A stretch of DNA of 64,000 bases. Origin: Paracoccaceae bacterium (GTDB taxonomy: Bacteria > Pseudomonadota > Alphaproteobacteria > Rhodobacterales > Rhodobacteraceae). A model generated the notes under the pieces. That model worked only from the letters and a program-made list of their open reading frames with translations. It was not told where the DNA came from and ran no database searches. Positions 23,895 through 33,234 of this stretch are shown here, in pieces. Position 1 is the stretch's first letter, and every line of letters starts with the position of its first letter. The stretch spans positions 1 through 64,000 of the forward strand of contig QWDA01000008.1 of assembly GCA_003605175.1 (NCBI GenBank), read 5' to 3'. The position numbers and the translations under genes were made by a program.

Positions 23895-25103
23895 AAGACT
23901 CGCCACAGATTTGCCACAAGAATTTTTGGACAATGCCGACAACAAGCCGACATTTTCGGCTTCAGCGTCTTCGGCTTTTTCAATCAGATGGCCATAGACA
24001 TTTAACGTCGTCGTAATGTTTCGATGACCCATTAGTTTCTGAATTCGTTTCAGATTGACTTTCTGATCAATCAACATCGATGCGTAAAAGTGCCGAAGAT
24101 CGTAAGGGCTATATTTCGGCTTCAAGATCGTCTTACCATTCTTCCTGACCTCTTCAGCGAGCCCGGCCTCAACACACACCGCTGTAAAGGCACGGTTGCG
24201 CCAGTTGTTGATGCACTGCCATTTCCCGGAAGCCGTCGGAAACACGAGATCGTGCGGACTGTCCGCGGCGTGGTGTCGTGCATAGTGGTTCACGAGATCG
24301 CTAGTCTCGGGGCTCAGGTCAATCCATCGCCACCCCGCTGGCGTTTTCGTCACGGAAATCCGATGGCCGCTTCGCTCGACGGCGCGATCAACTTTGACCT
24401 CAGTCTCGAAGAGGTTCGCCTTTGGCAGGGCCAGATATTCTCCGGGCCGCATGCCCGTATCACCGGCGAGGTACAGCATCGGACGGTAGCGCTGCCAGGA
24501 TTTCGCAATCTGCGCGTTCTTCGAGTTTGCGAGCCGATCCGCCGCAGTGAGCAGCTGATAGAATTCTTCGAGCGAAGGCGGCGATACCGGCTGGTCGTAG
24601 CGCGAGTGCGTGTTAACCGTCACGCCGGATGCCACGTTCCCCGCAACGTGACCGCGCAGAGCCATCTCATTGAGGACCGATTGGAACAAGGTCAGCGTCC
24701 GCCGCGCGACGAAACGGGACGGGCAATTCTCGACAAGCCATGACCGGAAGTTCACAATGTCCGGAGTCTCAAGTTCTCTGAGAGACTTGCCCCAGGGATA
24801 GGATGTCATGAAGCGCGCGATGTATCGGTAGTTCTTAAGGGTGTAGCTCGTGACCGGGTCTTTTCCGTCTGTCCCCTCCTTCTCGCAAATTTCCAGCCAC
24901 TTCTGAACGGCATCCGCTATCGCGCTGATCTCGCTTCGGGAGGGATGGGACTGCCGGTAGCTACCGAGGTTCTCCAGGAAGGCTCGCGCCTCTTTCATCG
25001 TGTCAAACGTCTTGTAGGCGTAGCCGGATTTGGTGGCGCTGTTCGGGTAGCGGACCTGATAGGTCGTCCCCTTCGCGCCGGTTCTCTTTCTTATATCAGA
25101 CAT
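23889..25103 (-). CDS. Tyrosine-type site-specific integrase (tRNA-Lys-associated)
   Basis: About 404 residues. The N-terminal arm-binding domain (TYQVRYPNSATKSGYAYKTFDTMKEA) and SAM-like core-binding domain precede the catalytic domain. Visible catalytic residues are Arg in GDTGMRPGEYLAL, Lys in VTKTPAGWRW, YDLRHFYAS (a Tyr where most integrases have His in HxxR), GH in LMGHRN and the nucleophile Tyr in TTLNVYGHL. I use ATG 25103; a TTG at 25124 is also possible. The 3' end abuts the tRNA-Lys fragment and the putative arm sites, so this enzyme probably integrated part of the island. Confidence 0.88.
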   Translation of the reverse strand: MSDIRKRTGAKGTTYQVRYPNSATKSGYAYKTFDTMKEARAFLENLGSYRQSHPSRSEISAIADAVQKWLEICEKEGTDGKDPVTSYTLKNYRYIARFMTSYPWGKSLRELETPDIVNFRSWLVENCPSRFVARRTLTLFQSVLNEMALRGHVAGNVASGVTVNTHSRYDQPVSPPSLEEFYQLLTAADRLANSKNAQIAKSWQRYRPMLYLAGDTGMRPGEYLALPKANLFETEVKVDRAVERSGHRISVTKTPAGWRWIDLSPETSDLVNHYARHHAADSPHDLVFPTASGKWQCINNWRNRAFTAVCVEAGLAEEVRKNGKTILKPKYSPYDLRHFYASMLIDQKVNLKRIQKLMGHRNITTTLNVYGHLIEKAEDAEAENVGLLSALSKNSCGKSVASLL

Positions 25104-25164
25104 AGCTAATGAACTGATCTCCAATCACTCGTGAACAAAATTTCTGAAACAGGGTAATAGCTTA

Positions 25165-25404
25165 TCAGACGCGCGTGTTATTTTCAGCCTCTATTTGCGC
25201 TTCGCGGTAGATACGCACAAGCGTGCCTTTCTCGATCTTCAGCTTGCCGTCTACCGGATCGATGAAGAAGGGCAACTTGCGCATTCCGGCAGCATCTTTC
25301 TCTGCCGCGCGCTGCATCTGGCGCTCGTTCACCTCAACGCCCATCTCGGCAAGCACCTGCCGCGCTTCGTTGACATTGATGTAGGTAGGTGTCGGGAATT
25401 TCAT
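25165..25404 (-). CDS. Small protein upstream of the integrase, excisionase-like position
   Basis: 79 residues from ATG 25404, supported by AAAGGAGTGATACGGCC in front. The frame is open further upstream, but that part overlaps the next gene. The sequence (YINVNEARQVLAEMGVEVNERQMQRAAE) could be a short helix-turn-helix. Lying directly behind the integrase promoter end, it may be a recombination-directionality or regulatory factor; no family is recognised. Confidence 0.55.
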   Translation of the reverse strand: MKFPTPTYINVNEARQVLAEMGVEVNERQMQRAAEKDAAGMRKLPFFIDPVDGKLKIEKGTLVRIYREAQIEAENNTRV

Positions 25405-25456
25405 GGCCGTATCACTCCTTTCGGGATGCCATGATCCGCCGAAGGCCGCGCGATGC

Positions 25457-25735
25457 TCAAAGATCGTAGTCCTTGCAGGCCGGACGGTAGTGGTGCGTAT
25501 CCATATAGTTGATACGACCGCCGCCGGGCCTTCGGACACGAAGCTCTTCTCCATACTCGTTGGTGACGAAGAGCTTGAGCCGCGTGTTCTTCACGTAGCG
25601 AACATTGTAGATGTCACGAAGGGCTGCGAGGTCTTCGAGAAGAGCGTCTCTGAGCTCTTCGATGCTGATGACTCCGAGCTGCCTGTAGGCAACCAGCAGT
25701 CCTTCGGACCCGGACGGGTCCTTGCGGGTACTCAT
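25457..25735 (-). CDS. Hypothetical small protein of the integrative element
   Basis: 92 residues with a helical middle (SIEELRDALLEDLAALRDIYNVRYVKNTRLKLF shape) and a basic C-terminus rich in Arg, Gly, His and Tyr. No family recognised. It precedes the 79-residue gene on the same strand, 52 bp away, and probably belongs to the same transcription unit as the integrase. Confidence 0.5.
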   Translation of the reverse strand: MSTRKDPSGSEGLLVAYRQLGVISIEELRDALLEDLAALRDIYNVRYVKNTRLKLFVTNEYGEELRVRRPGGGRINYMDTHHYRPACKDYDL

Positions 25736-26040
25736 GGCGATCAGTTTTCAAAATGATTAAACAAATCCGCTGCTTAAGCAGTTCTCCTTATACTTTCATT
25801 TTATCAAGCCAAGCGCCTGCCCGTCAAACTTGCGATCCGCTGTAACTGCCACTGGAAGCGACTTTGCGGCGATGTCGGATGCCGTCCAAACCAGCCGTGC
25901 GGCGCGTTCACCCCTGTCTTCTTCTCCCTTCTTTGCCTGATCGGCCTGCCGCCCATCAGCGGGCCTTTCCCTGCTGATTGTGGGTGTGGGCGGGCAAGAA
26001 AGGCCGTGATGGGCACGGCCTCCAGACAAAGGAGAGGACA
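25736..26040. other. 305-bp divergent intergenic region
   Basis: This stretch separates two divergent small genes. Its left end (25736-25800) is AT-rich and could hold promoters for both sides. I see no convincing RNA gene. A GGAGAG sequence at its right end serves the 26041 gene. Confidence 0.4.
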
Positions 26041-26229
26041 ATGACAAAAGTCTTCACACAAGCCGCCCTGGCAGCTCGCAGCGTCCCCGAACTTCGCGCG
26101 CTGTTTGCCGCTGTCCAGCAAGAGCTGGTCAGAAGCGAGGCAGGGTCGCAGGAGCGCCAAGACGCACTTGCCAGCCTTGATAACATCAGCCGCGCGATCG
26201 CGCACCGCCAGCGCGGTCCAGGCTTATAA
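26041..26229 (+). CDS. Hypothetical 62-residue protein
   Basis: ATG 26041 follows AAAGGAGAGGACA, a good ribosome-binding site. The product is short and helical (AALAARSVPELRALFAAVQQELVRSE), ending in a basic tail. I cannot assign a function. Cargo of the region between the two integrases. Confidence 0.5.
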   Translation: MTKVFTQAALAARSVPELRALFAAVQQELVRSEAGSQERQDALASLDNISRAIAHRQRGPGL

Positions 26230-26340
26230 GCCTTCGCCCCGTGGACACAGTCTGATCACAAGGTCTTTGCTTTGAACAAGCAGCCAGCGTGACCTGTTCG
26301 TGAGCTTCATCGTGAAGGGCGTCGATCGCATCTCTTCGTC

Positions 26341-26550
26341 ATGACCGAAGACGCACGTACGAAGCGCAGCATCAAGCTGTTGTTAGATTACCCTGCCGCG
26401 GCAGACGCGCTGTCGATGTCGCGGGGGGCGCTTCGTGATCTGGTCTACAAAGGGCGCGGCCCTGTAGTCACCAAGATCGGAAGCCGTACCTTCTTCGCCG
26501 TCAAAGACCTTGAGGCTTTCGTCGACCGGCACCGTGATGCGCACAGCTAG
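26341..26550 (+). CDS. Small helix-turn-helix protein, excisionase/AlpA-like
   Basis: 69 residues. PAAADALSMSRGALRDLVYKGRGPVVTKIGSRTFF resembles the MerR-like winged helix of excisionase and AlpA proteins, where a helix-turn-helix is followed by a basic wing and a LEAFVDRH helix. Such proteins regulate integrase or steer excision in genomic islands. The 3' end overlaps the convergent membrane-protein gene by 4 bp. Confidence 0.65.
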   Translation: MTEDARTKRSIKLLLDYPAAADALSMSRGALRDLVYKGRGPVVTKIGSRTFFAVKDLEAFVDRHRDAHS

Positions 26551-27416
26551 CAAGGGCTTAGTCCGGTGATCTCAACCAAGCCTGAATTGAGGATCATTGC
26601 CAAGAGCGCTGTCGCGAGCGCGATCAAAGTGTTTAGGCCGGTCCATGTTGTTGCCAAACCGAGGTAGCGCTCACGCCAGGAGCCACCTTTCGTCAGTTTG
26701 AACGTGACGTACCAAGCGGGCATCGCAAGGTCACGTGAAGCCATGCCAAGGATGTAAAGGAAAAACGCAAGAACGTTTGGATTTGGGTAGCCTTCGTTTC
26801 GCATCCAGATGCCGACCAAAAGGCAAAGTACGCCTATCACGCCGTCAGCCAATGAAAATCTGAAGAAGTAATATCGAAAGACTTGTCCGCTCGTTCGACC
26901 TTCCGGGACGCGTAGTCGAGACAGCAAGATTGCCTGGCCGAGACCGTAGACGACAAAACCAATAATTGGTGCGATCACAGGAAGCATGCTTGGATGGTCC
27001 AAAGGCACCACCCCAGAAACAACGCTTGCCGCGATCGATATCGTCAACCCCCAAATAGACCAGAGCGCTGCGTAAAACTTTTCATTGCGCTTAAGGTCAG
27101 CAAAAACGTCCGAACCACACTTGAGCATCATCAGAACCAGAATGACACGCCAGTGCTCAAAGAGTACAATCTCAAAACCAAATACTGACGAAAGGACAGA
27201 CAGTAGACTTGGAAGCCACCAATCAACAAAGATTGCAAATACCGTGTCTAGCAGGAGAAAGAACCAGTCAATCAGAATGGCAACGACTGCGGCAAAGCAA
27301 TACTCAAACCCTATGCGGATCAGGCCCAAGATTGACCCGGCTCGGATAAGAACGGCAAGTACCGTCAGGTATTTCAAAAAATGAAGTCGCCAATCCTTAA
27401 ATTCTGTGTTGCCCAC
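26547..27416 (-). CDS. Polytopic membrane protein of unknown function
   Basis: 289 residues with about seven or eight hydrophobic segments (for example YLTVLAVLIRAGSILGLI, AAVVAILIDWFFLLLDTVFAIFVDWW, MLPVIAPIIGFVVYGLGQAILL, GVIGVLCLLVGIW and TLIALATALLAMIL). No family or catalytic motif is recognised. The gene is clearly AT-richer than the core chromosome, which suggests recent transfer. It lies alone between the small HTH gene and the second integrase. Confidence 0.65.
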   Translation of the reverse strand: MGNTEFKDWRLHFLKYLTVLAVLIRAGSILGLIRIGFEYCFAAVVAILIDWFFLLLDTVFAIFVDWWLPSLLSVLSSVFGFEIVLFEHWRVILVLMMLKCGSDVFADLKRNEKFYAALWSIWGLTISIAASVVSGVVPLDHPSMLPVIAPIIGFVVYGLGQAILLSRLRVPEGRTSGQVFRYYFFRFSLADGVIGVLCLLVGIWMRNEGYPNPNVLAFFLYILGMASRDLAMPAWYVTFKLTKGGSWRERYLGLATTWTGLNTLIALATALLAMILNSGLVEITGLSPC

Positions 27417-27527
27417 CTCCTACCCCTCCGGTGATGAACCGCGTTGCCGCCCAACGGCGACACTGTCTCAATCTTGACGCCTCATCTAGCTGTTTGGAAG
27501 GAGTTAGGTGGTGGATGCCTACAGCAA

Positions 27528-28589
27528 TCAATCGCTGCTTGGCTTCTCCAACTTGGCAAGTTCATCGGCCAGATGGTCGGGGCGCAAATTCGCGTAGCGC
27601 TTCAGACTCTTCGGGTCCTTATGACCGCTCAGGGTCATTACGGCTGTGTCCGACCAGCCCGCCTCGAAGAGCGAGGACACGCGCTCGTGCCGCGTATCGT
27701 GGAAACGGAAATGCTCAAGCCCTGCTTTCTTGCGCGCGCGGTTGAAGGCCTGCCGGAAGGCATTCGGCGTCATCGGAAAAACACGACCGTCCACACTGCG
27801 GGGAAGGGCTTTCAAGACGGCAATCGCGCGCGGCGAGAGCGGCACAACATGATCGATGACCTTGTCCGGATTGCGGCTGTTCTTCACGTCGCGGAAGGTT
27901 GTCTTACGTCCTGCAAGATCGACATCCTTCCAATCAAGCCCGAGAAGGCTTCCCCGCCGCCCGCCGGTCTCAAAGCCAAGCTCGACGAAGGGACGCAGCC
28001 AGGGATTGCGCGCTTCGCTGCAAGCTTCGAGCAGGCGCTCGATCTCCTCACCGCTCAATCTCACATCGCGCTCATCATTGACCGCAGGGCGCGTCACGTC
28101 CTCGGTGTTGACCGGATTGACGAGCAGGCCCAGGCGACGCTTGCGATAGTCAATGACGCGTTTGAGCAAGGTCAGCTCGCGCTTGATCGTTCCGGCTGAA
28201 AGAGGCTTGCCGCTGCGATTGGTGTGCGAAAGTCGCCGGTCGCGATAGGCCTCGAAATGTTCGGGTGTCAGATTGGCGACGGCGTAGGAGCACAGCTCTT
28301 TCTCATCGCGCAGAAACCGTTCCAGCCGTGAGCGCTCGGCAATGCGCGAGCCTTCCCCTGGCCGCTTGTCGGTCACCTCGCGCAGATAGAGTTCGACCAA
28401 ATCGCCGAGCGTGGTGCGCTGGCTTGGCGTGCGGTCAACATAGTGACCGGAGGCCATCTCGCTTTCGATCGTGCGCGCCCAGTCCTCGGCAAGTTTCTTG
28501 GATTTGAAGGTGCCGGAGCGCGCAGGCCAGCCTTTGCGGCGAATCTTCACCTGCCATTGGCCGTTTGCGCGTTTGGTGATGGACGCCAT
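27528..28589 (-). CDS. Tyrosine-type site-specific integrase next to tRNA-Arg
   Basis: 353 residues. N-terminal arm-binding domain (GQWQVKIRRKGWPARSGTFKSKKLAEDWARTIE), core-binding domain, then the catalytic domain with Arg in ETGGRRGSLLGL, FHDTRHERVS (HxxR), LSGHKD and the nucleophile Tyr in SLKRYANL. The gene starts about 100 bp from the 3' end of the tRNA-Arg gene, so that tRNA is its likely integration target. Everything to the left could belong to the element that it inserted, including the defence island. Confidence 0.9.
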   Translation of the reverse strand: MASITKRANGQWQVKIRRKGWPARSGTFKSKKLAEDWARTIESEMASGHYVDRTPSQRTTLGDLVELYLREVTDKRPGEGSRIAERSRLERFLRDEKELCSYAVANLTPEHFEAYRDRRLSHTNRSGKPLSAGTIKRELTLLKRVIDYRKRRLGLLVNPVNTEDVTRPAVNDERDVRLSGEEIERLLEACSEARNPWLRPFVELGFETGGRRGSLLGLDWKDVDLAGRKTTFRDVKNSRNPDKVIDHVVPLSPRAIAVLKALPRSVDGRVFPMTPNAFRQAFNRARKKAGLEHFRFHDTRHERVSSLFEAGWSDTAVMTLSGHKDPKSLKRYANLRPDHLADELAKLEKPSSD

Positions 28590-28605
28590 GTCCGCGAGAC
28601 CTCAG

Positions 28606-28625
28606 TGTCCCAAAATTGTCCCAAA
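28606..28625. repeat. Two TGTCCCAAA repeats spaced 11 bp, likely arm-type sites
   Basis: TGTCCCAAA lies at 28606-28614 and 28617-28625, between the integrase start and tRNA-Arg. Spacing is one helical turn, as with the TTGCCACAA pair near the other integrase. They are good candidates for arm-binding sites of the adjacent integrase. Confidence 0.55.
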
Positions 28626-28691
28626 CACCATACATCACATTGAGCGCGAACCCAAGCTAAGCGCTAAATTACGGTAATTATTGGCAGATTT

Positions 28692-28768
<77 letters not shown>

Positions 28769-28817
28769 TCCGTCCGGGGGTCATAGCCCCGGTGCGGGCG
28801 GGCCGCAAGCCCCGCAA

Positions 28818-29549
28818 TCACAGGACGGGACGCGGCCGGGGGTGGACGCTGCTCAACGGGCGGCAATAGCGCTGGCGCTTCGTGTAGCGCTGCATGTCGC
28901 GGCGCATCCAGTCGGTGCGGATCGGCCCCCAATCCGCCGCCACCCCCTGCCAGCGGCGCTCGCCCCGCACCGCGACCGCCCGGTCGCGCGGCACCGTGGC
29001 CGCCATGATCCGGACGGCGCAGCTCAGGTTCGAGGGTCCGTGATGCAATTCTTCGGCCGTGACGGCCCGGCAGTTCCGCAACTCGGCGGTGCTCGGCAGA
29101 ATCTGCAGGAGCCCGTGCCACTGCCCGCCGCCGCCCACCGCGCGCGGGTTCCAGGTGCTCTCGTAGCGCGACAGGGTCGAGATAAGCGCTGCCCAGAACG
29201 CCGCCCTGCCCTCCGCGCCCTGCTCGGGATAAGCCGGGCACCAGTCGGCGATGTCCTCGGGCACCACATCCAGGAGCGGACGCCCGTGGCCGCGGATCGC
29301 CGAGAGCGTGACCCGCGTCCACAGGAAGCCCCTGCGCCGGTACTCCCAGCGCATCCGGGGGATCTGCGCCTCGCGGGGCGCGGGGCGGAGCGTGTCGGGG
29401 CCGGGGGTCAGCACCTCGGGCGGGGCCGGCCGGTAGGGCGGACGCAGAGGCGGCAGCTCGGGGCCCGATACCAGGACGGCGGCCGAAACACCGCCCGCCG
29501 CGAGGCAGGCCAGAAGCGCCGCGCCTCCGAGAATCCGTGCAAACCGCAA
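28818..29549 (-). CDS. Secreted SLT-fold lytic-transglycosylase-like protein
   Basis: About 243 residues from TTG 29549, chosen because AAGGAGAC lies 7 nt upstream; the open frame before it would run into sufS. A hydrophobic signal segment (GGAALLACLAAGGVSAAVL) is followed by a proline-rich linker and a lysozyme-like domain with LSRYESTWNPRAVGGGGQWHGLLQILPST, where the Glu is the probable catalytic residue. It would act on periplasmic peptidoglycan. It has a clear paralogue at 45779-46369 sharing the ESTW...GR/QWHGLLQI core. Confidence 0.72.
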   Translation of the reverse strand: MRFARILGGAALLACLAAGGVSAAVLVSGPELPPLRPPYRPAPPEVLTPGPDTLRPAPREAQIPRMRWEYRRRGFLWTRVTLSAIRGHGRPLLDVVPEDIADWCPAYPEQGAEGRAAFWAALISTLSRYESTWNPRAVGGGGQWHGLLQILPSTAELRNCRAVTAEELHHGPSNLSCAVRIMAATVPRDRAVAVRGERRWQGVAADWGPIRTDWMRRDMQRYTKRQRYCRPLSSVHPRPRPVL

Positions 29550-29626
29550 GATGACCGTCTCCTTCCCCCCGCGCGGATCAGAGCCGGAACCGGGAAGGAT
29601 TTCAAGTCCGCGGGGCCGGCCCGCGC

Positions 29627-30844
29627 TCAGCCCAGAAGGTCGCGGGCCAGTTCCAGCGCATCGACCAGCGCATCGACCTCGGCCTCGGTATTGTAGAGCC
29701 CGAACGAGGCGCGGCAGGTGGCGGTCAGGCCCAGATGGTCCATCAGGGGCCCGGCGCAATGGTGCCCGGCCCGCACCGCGACGCCCTTCTTGTCGAGAAT
29801 CGTCGAGATGTCATGGGCATGGGCGCCCGCCATCGTGAAGGAAAAGATCGCCGCCTTGTCCGCCGAGTTGCCCTGCACCGCCAGCCAGTTCAGCCCGCCG
29901 AGCCGCTCCCGCGCATAGTCGCGCAGCCGGTCCTCATGGGCGGCGATCGCCTCCATGCCGAGCCCCATCATGTAGTCGAGCGCCACGCCCAGGCCGATCT
30001 GCTGCACGATCCCCGGCGTCCCCGCCTCGAACATCACCGGCGGCGCGGCATAGTCGATCCGGTCCTTGTGGACCTCCTTGATCATGTCGCCGCCGCCGAG
30101 GAAGGGGCGCATCTCGGCGAGCCGTTCCTTCGCGATCCATATCGCGCCCGAGCCGGACGGCCCGTAGAGCTTGTGCCCGGTGATCGCGTAGAAATCGCAG
30201 CCGATGGCCTGCAGATCGACCGGCATGTGCACCGCCGCCTGCGAGCCGTCGATCAGGACCGGCACGCCCTTCGCCCGGGCGCCGGCCGAAATCGCGGCCA
30301 CGTCCACCTTGCTGCCCAAGACGTTCGAGACCTGGGTCACCGCGACCAGCTTCGTTCTGGGCCCGATCGCGTCCACCACCGCCTGCGGGTCGAGATCGCC
30401 ATTGGCATCCACATCGACCCATTTCAGCACCACCCCCTGCCGCTCGCGCAGAAAGTGCCAGGGCACGATATTGGCGTGGTGCTCCATCACCGACAGCACG
30501 ATCTCGTCGCCCGCCTCCATCCGCGGCATCGCCCAGGAATAGGCGACGAGATTGATCCCCTGCGTGGTGCCGGTGGTCATCACGATCTCGTCTTCCGTAC
30601 CCGCGTTCAGGAACCGCGCCACCTTGCCCCGCACTGCCTCGTATTTCTCGGTCGCAAGGTTCGAAAGGTAGTGCAAACCCCGGTGAACATTGGCGTATTC
30701 CTGCGAATAGGCCTGCGTTATCGCGTCGATCACCGCCTTCGGCTTCTGCGCCGAGGCGCCGTTGTCGAGATAGACGAGCGGCTTGCCGTTCACCTCGCGC
30801 GCGAGGATCGGGAAATCGCCACGGATCGCTTCGACATCGTACAT
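29627..30844 (-). CDS. sufS: Cysteine desulfurase SufS
   Basis: 405 residues from ATG 30844 (MYDVEAIRGDFPIL). PLP enzyme with LDNGASAQKP near the N-terminus, the PLP lysine in ITGHKLYGPSG, and the sulfur-carrying Cys in RAGHHCAGP. It releases sulfur from cysteine for the SufBCD scaffold. It is the last gene of the Fe-S operon; its ATG overlaps the stop of the preceding Yip1-like gene (ATGA). Confidence 0.95.
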   Translation of the reverse strand: MYDVEAIRGDFPILAREVNGKPLVYLDNGASAQKPKAVIDAITQAYSQEYANVHRGLHYLSNLATEKYEAVRGKVARFLNAGTEDEIVMTTGTTQGINLVAYSWAMPRMEAGDEIVLSVMEHHANIVPWHFLRERQGVVLKWVDVDANGDLDPQAVVDAIGPRTKLVAVTQVSNVLGSKVDVAAISAGARAKGVPVLIDGSQAAVHMPVDLQAIGCDFYAITGHKLYGPSGSGAIWIAKERLAEMRPFLGGGDMIKEVHKDRIDYAAPPVMFEAGTPGIVQQIGLGVALDYMMGLGMEAIAAHEDRLRDYARERLGGLNWLAVQGNSADKAAIFSFTMAGAHAHDISTILDKKGVAVRAGHHCAGPLMDHLGLTATCRASFGLYNTEAEVDALVDALELARDLLG

Positions 30845-31443
30845 CACGTGCCTCCGGAAGGGGGTTCGACGCCTGCCAGGAGCAGGAGGATGGACGCCAG
30901 AATGACCAGCGCGAACGCGGTCGCGAGCATCATCCCGAAGACCGCCAGGGCCGAGCGGAACCCGTGCAGCGCGGCGATGAAATGCGTCAGCATCCAGACC
31001 GACAGCACCGCCGTCGCCAGCCCGAAGAGCTCGCCCAGAATCGGGTTCAGCACATAGAGCACCAGTTGCGCGACGCTCAGGCAGATCCCGATGAATTGCA
31101 GCCAGCACACCAGCAGCACGGTTTCCTCGAACCCGCCGGTGCCGCCGAAGGCACGGCCGATCCAGAAGATCGCGGCGATGGTGATCGCCAGCCCGGCCAT
31201 CTGCATCGCCGCCATCGCCACCGGATTCTGGATCAGCCCGGCAAGCGCAGCGGGCATGTTCCCGTCGAGCGGCGCTACCAGCAGATTGGCTTCGGTGACG
31301 ATCCCCAGCAGCACCACGACCAGCGCCAGCATCAGCCCCAGCGCCTGGCGCGGCACGCCGAACGACAGGATCTCCGCCGCCCCCTCGCGCGGCACCTGGA
31401 TCGACCGGCCCATCATGGCCAAAAGCTGCGCGAAAGTCGGCAT
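30844..31443 (-). CDS. Yip1-domain-like membrane protein inside the suf operon
   Basis: 199 residues from ATG 31443, with about five hydrophobic segments (ALGLMLALVVVLLGIVTEANLL, AMAAMQMAGLAITIAAIFWIG, VLLVCWLQFIGICLSVAQLVLYVL, GLATAVLSVWMLTHFIAALHG and MMLATAFALVILASILLLLAG). The pattern resembles the Yip1 family of small bacterial membrane proteins. Role in Fe-S assembly unknown. Coupled by ATGA to sufS and by a one-base overlap to the gene before it. Confidence 0.65.
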   Translation of the reverse strand: MPTFAQLLAMMGRSIQVPREGAAEILSFGVPRQALGLMLALVVVLLGIVTEANLLVAPLDGNMPAALAGLIQNPVAMAAMQMAGLAITIAAIFWIGRAFGGTGGFEETVLLVCWLQFIGICLSVAQLVLYVLNPILGELFGLATAVLSVWMLTHFIAALHGFRSALAVFGMMLATAFALVILASILLLLAGVEPPSGGT

Positions 31444-31940
31444 CAGGCCTCCTGCCCGTCGTTGCGGCCCCACGAAAGCAGGCCCGCCCCCCAGAACACC
31501 AGGAAGGCGAGCGCCGCAAGGCTTCCCGTCAGCGTCGCCGCCGGGCCGGGGCCGGCGAACCCCAGCATCAGACCGTTGAGAAGCCAGAGTGGCCCCGACG
31601 CCAGAAGCGCCCAGAACAGCGCAACCCGCGCCTCGTAGCCCCCCGCCCGGACCCGCGCCGCCCGCGACGCGAAGCGCCCCAGAAGCGCCAGCAGGTAGAA
31701 GCCGAGCGGCGCGATGATCATCCAGCCCAGAAGCGCGCCGCCGAGCCGCGCGTCGAGCGGGACCGACGGGTCCTCCCAGGCCATCCGCGACAGGTCGGGC
31801 CAGCGCGACACGAACATCAGAAGGCAGCCCGCCATCAGGATCGCCAGCGCGCGCGGCTCCGACGCGGGCGGCGCGGACCGGCGCCGGACCACGTCGCGCG
31901 GCGCCCGGTAGGTGCGCAGGATGTCGAGGGCCACACTCAT
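31443..31940 (-). CDS. Second small membrane protein of the suf operon
   Basis: 165 residues with four hydrophobic segments, the first around AILMAGCLLMFVSRWP and later ones at LLGWMIIAPLGFYLLALLG, ALFWALLASGPLWLLNGLML and LAALAFLVFWGAGLL. The two neighbours appear to be related Yip1-like proteins. It follows sufD by 11 bp and shares one base with the next gene. Function unknown. Confidence 0.6.
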   Translation of the reverse strand: MSVALDILRTYRAPRDVVRRRSAPPASEPRALAILMAGCLLMFVSRWPDLSRMAWEDPSVPLDARLGGALLGWMIIAPLGFYLLALLGRFASRAARVRAGGYEARVALFWALLASGPLWLLNGLMLGFAGPGPAATLTGSLAALAFLVFWGAGLLSWGRNDGQEA

Positions 31941-31951
31941 CGCTCCCGGCC

Positions 31952-33234
31952 TCAGCGACGGCGCGCCAGCCAGCCCTCCAGCCGAGCAAGGATATCGGCG
32001 GCGATCGCCTCGTCCTCGATCTCCTGGATCGCCTCGGCCACGAAGGCCAGCGTCAGGAGATCCTGCGCGTCCGCTTCGGGCACCCCGCGCGAGCGCAGGT
32101 AGAACAGCGCGTCCTCGTCGATGGCGCCCGAGGTGGAGCCGTGCGAACAGGCCACGTCGTCGGCATAGATCTCGAGCTCGGGCTTGGCGAGAAACTGGCT
32201 GTCCTCGTCCAGAAGCAGCGACTGGCTGATCTGGTAGCCGTCGGTCTTCTGCGCCCCCTTCTTCACCAGGATCTTGCCCTGGAACACCCCTGTCGCGCCG
32301 TTCCGCAAGACCTTCTTGAAGACCTGCCGGCTCTCGCAGCCCACCGCGTCATGGGTGATGAACACCGTGTCGTCGTGGTGAAAGCTCTTGCCGTCGCCCA
32401 GTGCCGCGCCCGCCACATGGGCCACGCCATTGTCGCCCGTCAGTTCGATCACCTGCTCGTTCCGCGTCAGCACGCCGTTCGCCGTGAGCGTGAAGCTCTT
32501 GTAGACCGACCCCTCGCCCAGCCGCGCGAAGATCGAGGTCATCGCCCGGCGTTCGTGGTCGCGGCCCTGCGCCCGGATATGGTGGAACGCGCCACCATCG
32601 GCGATATCCACCTCGAGCACCTTGTTGATCCGCGCCGCCGCGGGGCCGCTCTCCAGAAGCGTCAGCGACGCCCCCGCCTCGACCCGCACCACATGGTGCA
32701 GCACCGCGTCCGACCGCGTGTCGCGATGCAGATAGATCAGCGCCACAGGCTTCGGCGCCGCCGCCGTCACCCGGATCAGCACGCCATCCGTCGCCGTCGC
32801 ACTGTTCAGCGCCGCGAAGGGCCGCGCGACCGGCGTCTGCCCCCGCGCTTCCAGCACACCGTAGAGTTCCCGCGCCCAGTGGATATCGCGCGACGCGGCC
32901 GCGCTCAGCCGCTCGATCTCGACGCCTTCCAGCGCCAGGTCGTCTGAGGTCGCGGCATCGAACACCCCGTCGACGAAGACGATCTTCAGCCGGTCGATCG
33001 CGTCGAAAGTCGGGGCCTCACCGGTCTCGAATACCGCCGCCTCGGGCGCCTCCGCTGCGTTCAGATCCGCCGGGTTCGTGAAGCGCCAGTACTCGTCGCG
33101 GCGTCCCGGCAGGCCCATGGCGCGCAGCCGCTTGGCCGCCTCGCCGCGCGCCGCCTTCGCCCAGGCCCCCGCGTCGGCGACGGGCCCGAGCCGTGCCTCG
33201 AGCGGATCCGCGCCCGTCTTCTCCGCCAGCGCCA

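Larger units (their letters stand above)
23668..23919. repeat. Four TTGCCACAA sites, likely integrase arm-type sites
   Basis: TTGCCACAA occurs directly at 23668-23676 and 23679-23687, spaced 11 bp (one helical turn), inverted at 23747-23755 and again directly at 23911-23919 in the end of the integrase gene. They surround the tRNA-Lys fragment. Short repeats flanking a core att site are typical arm-type sites of tyrosine integrases. Confidence 0.6.

Noticed and set aside
29550-29759. Extended N-terminus of the first SLT-like protein
   Set aside because: The extension overlaps the end of sufS and lacks a ribosome-binding site. TTG 29549 has AAGGAGAC and begins the signal peptide.
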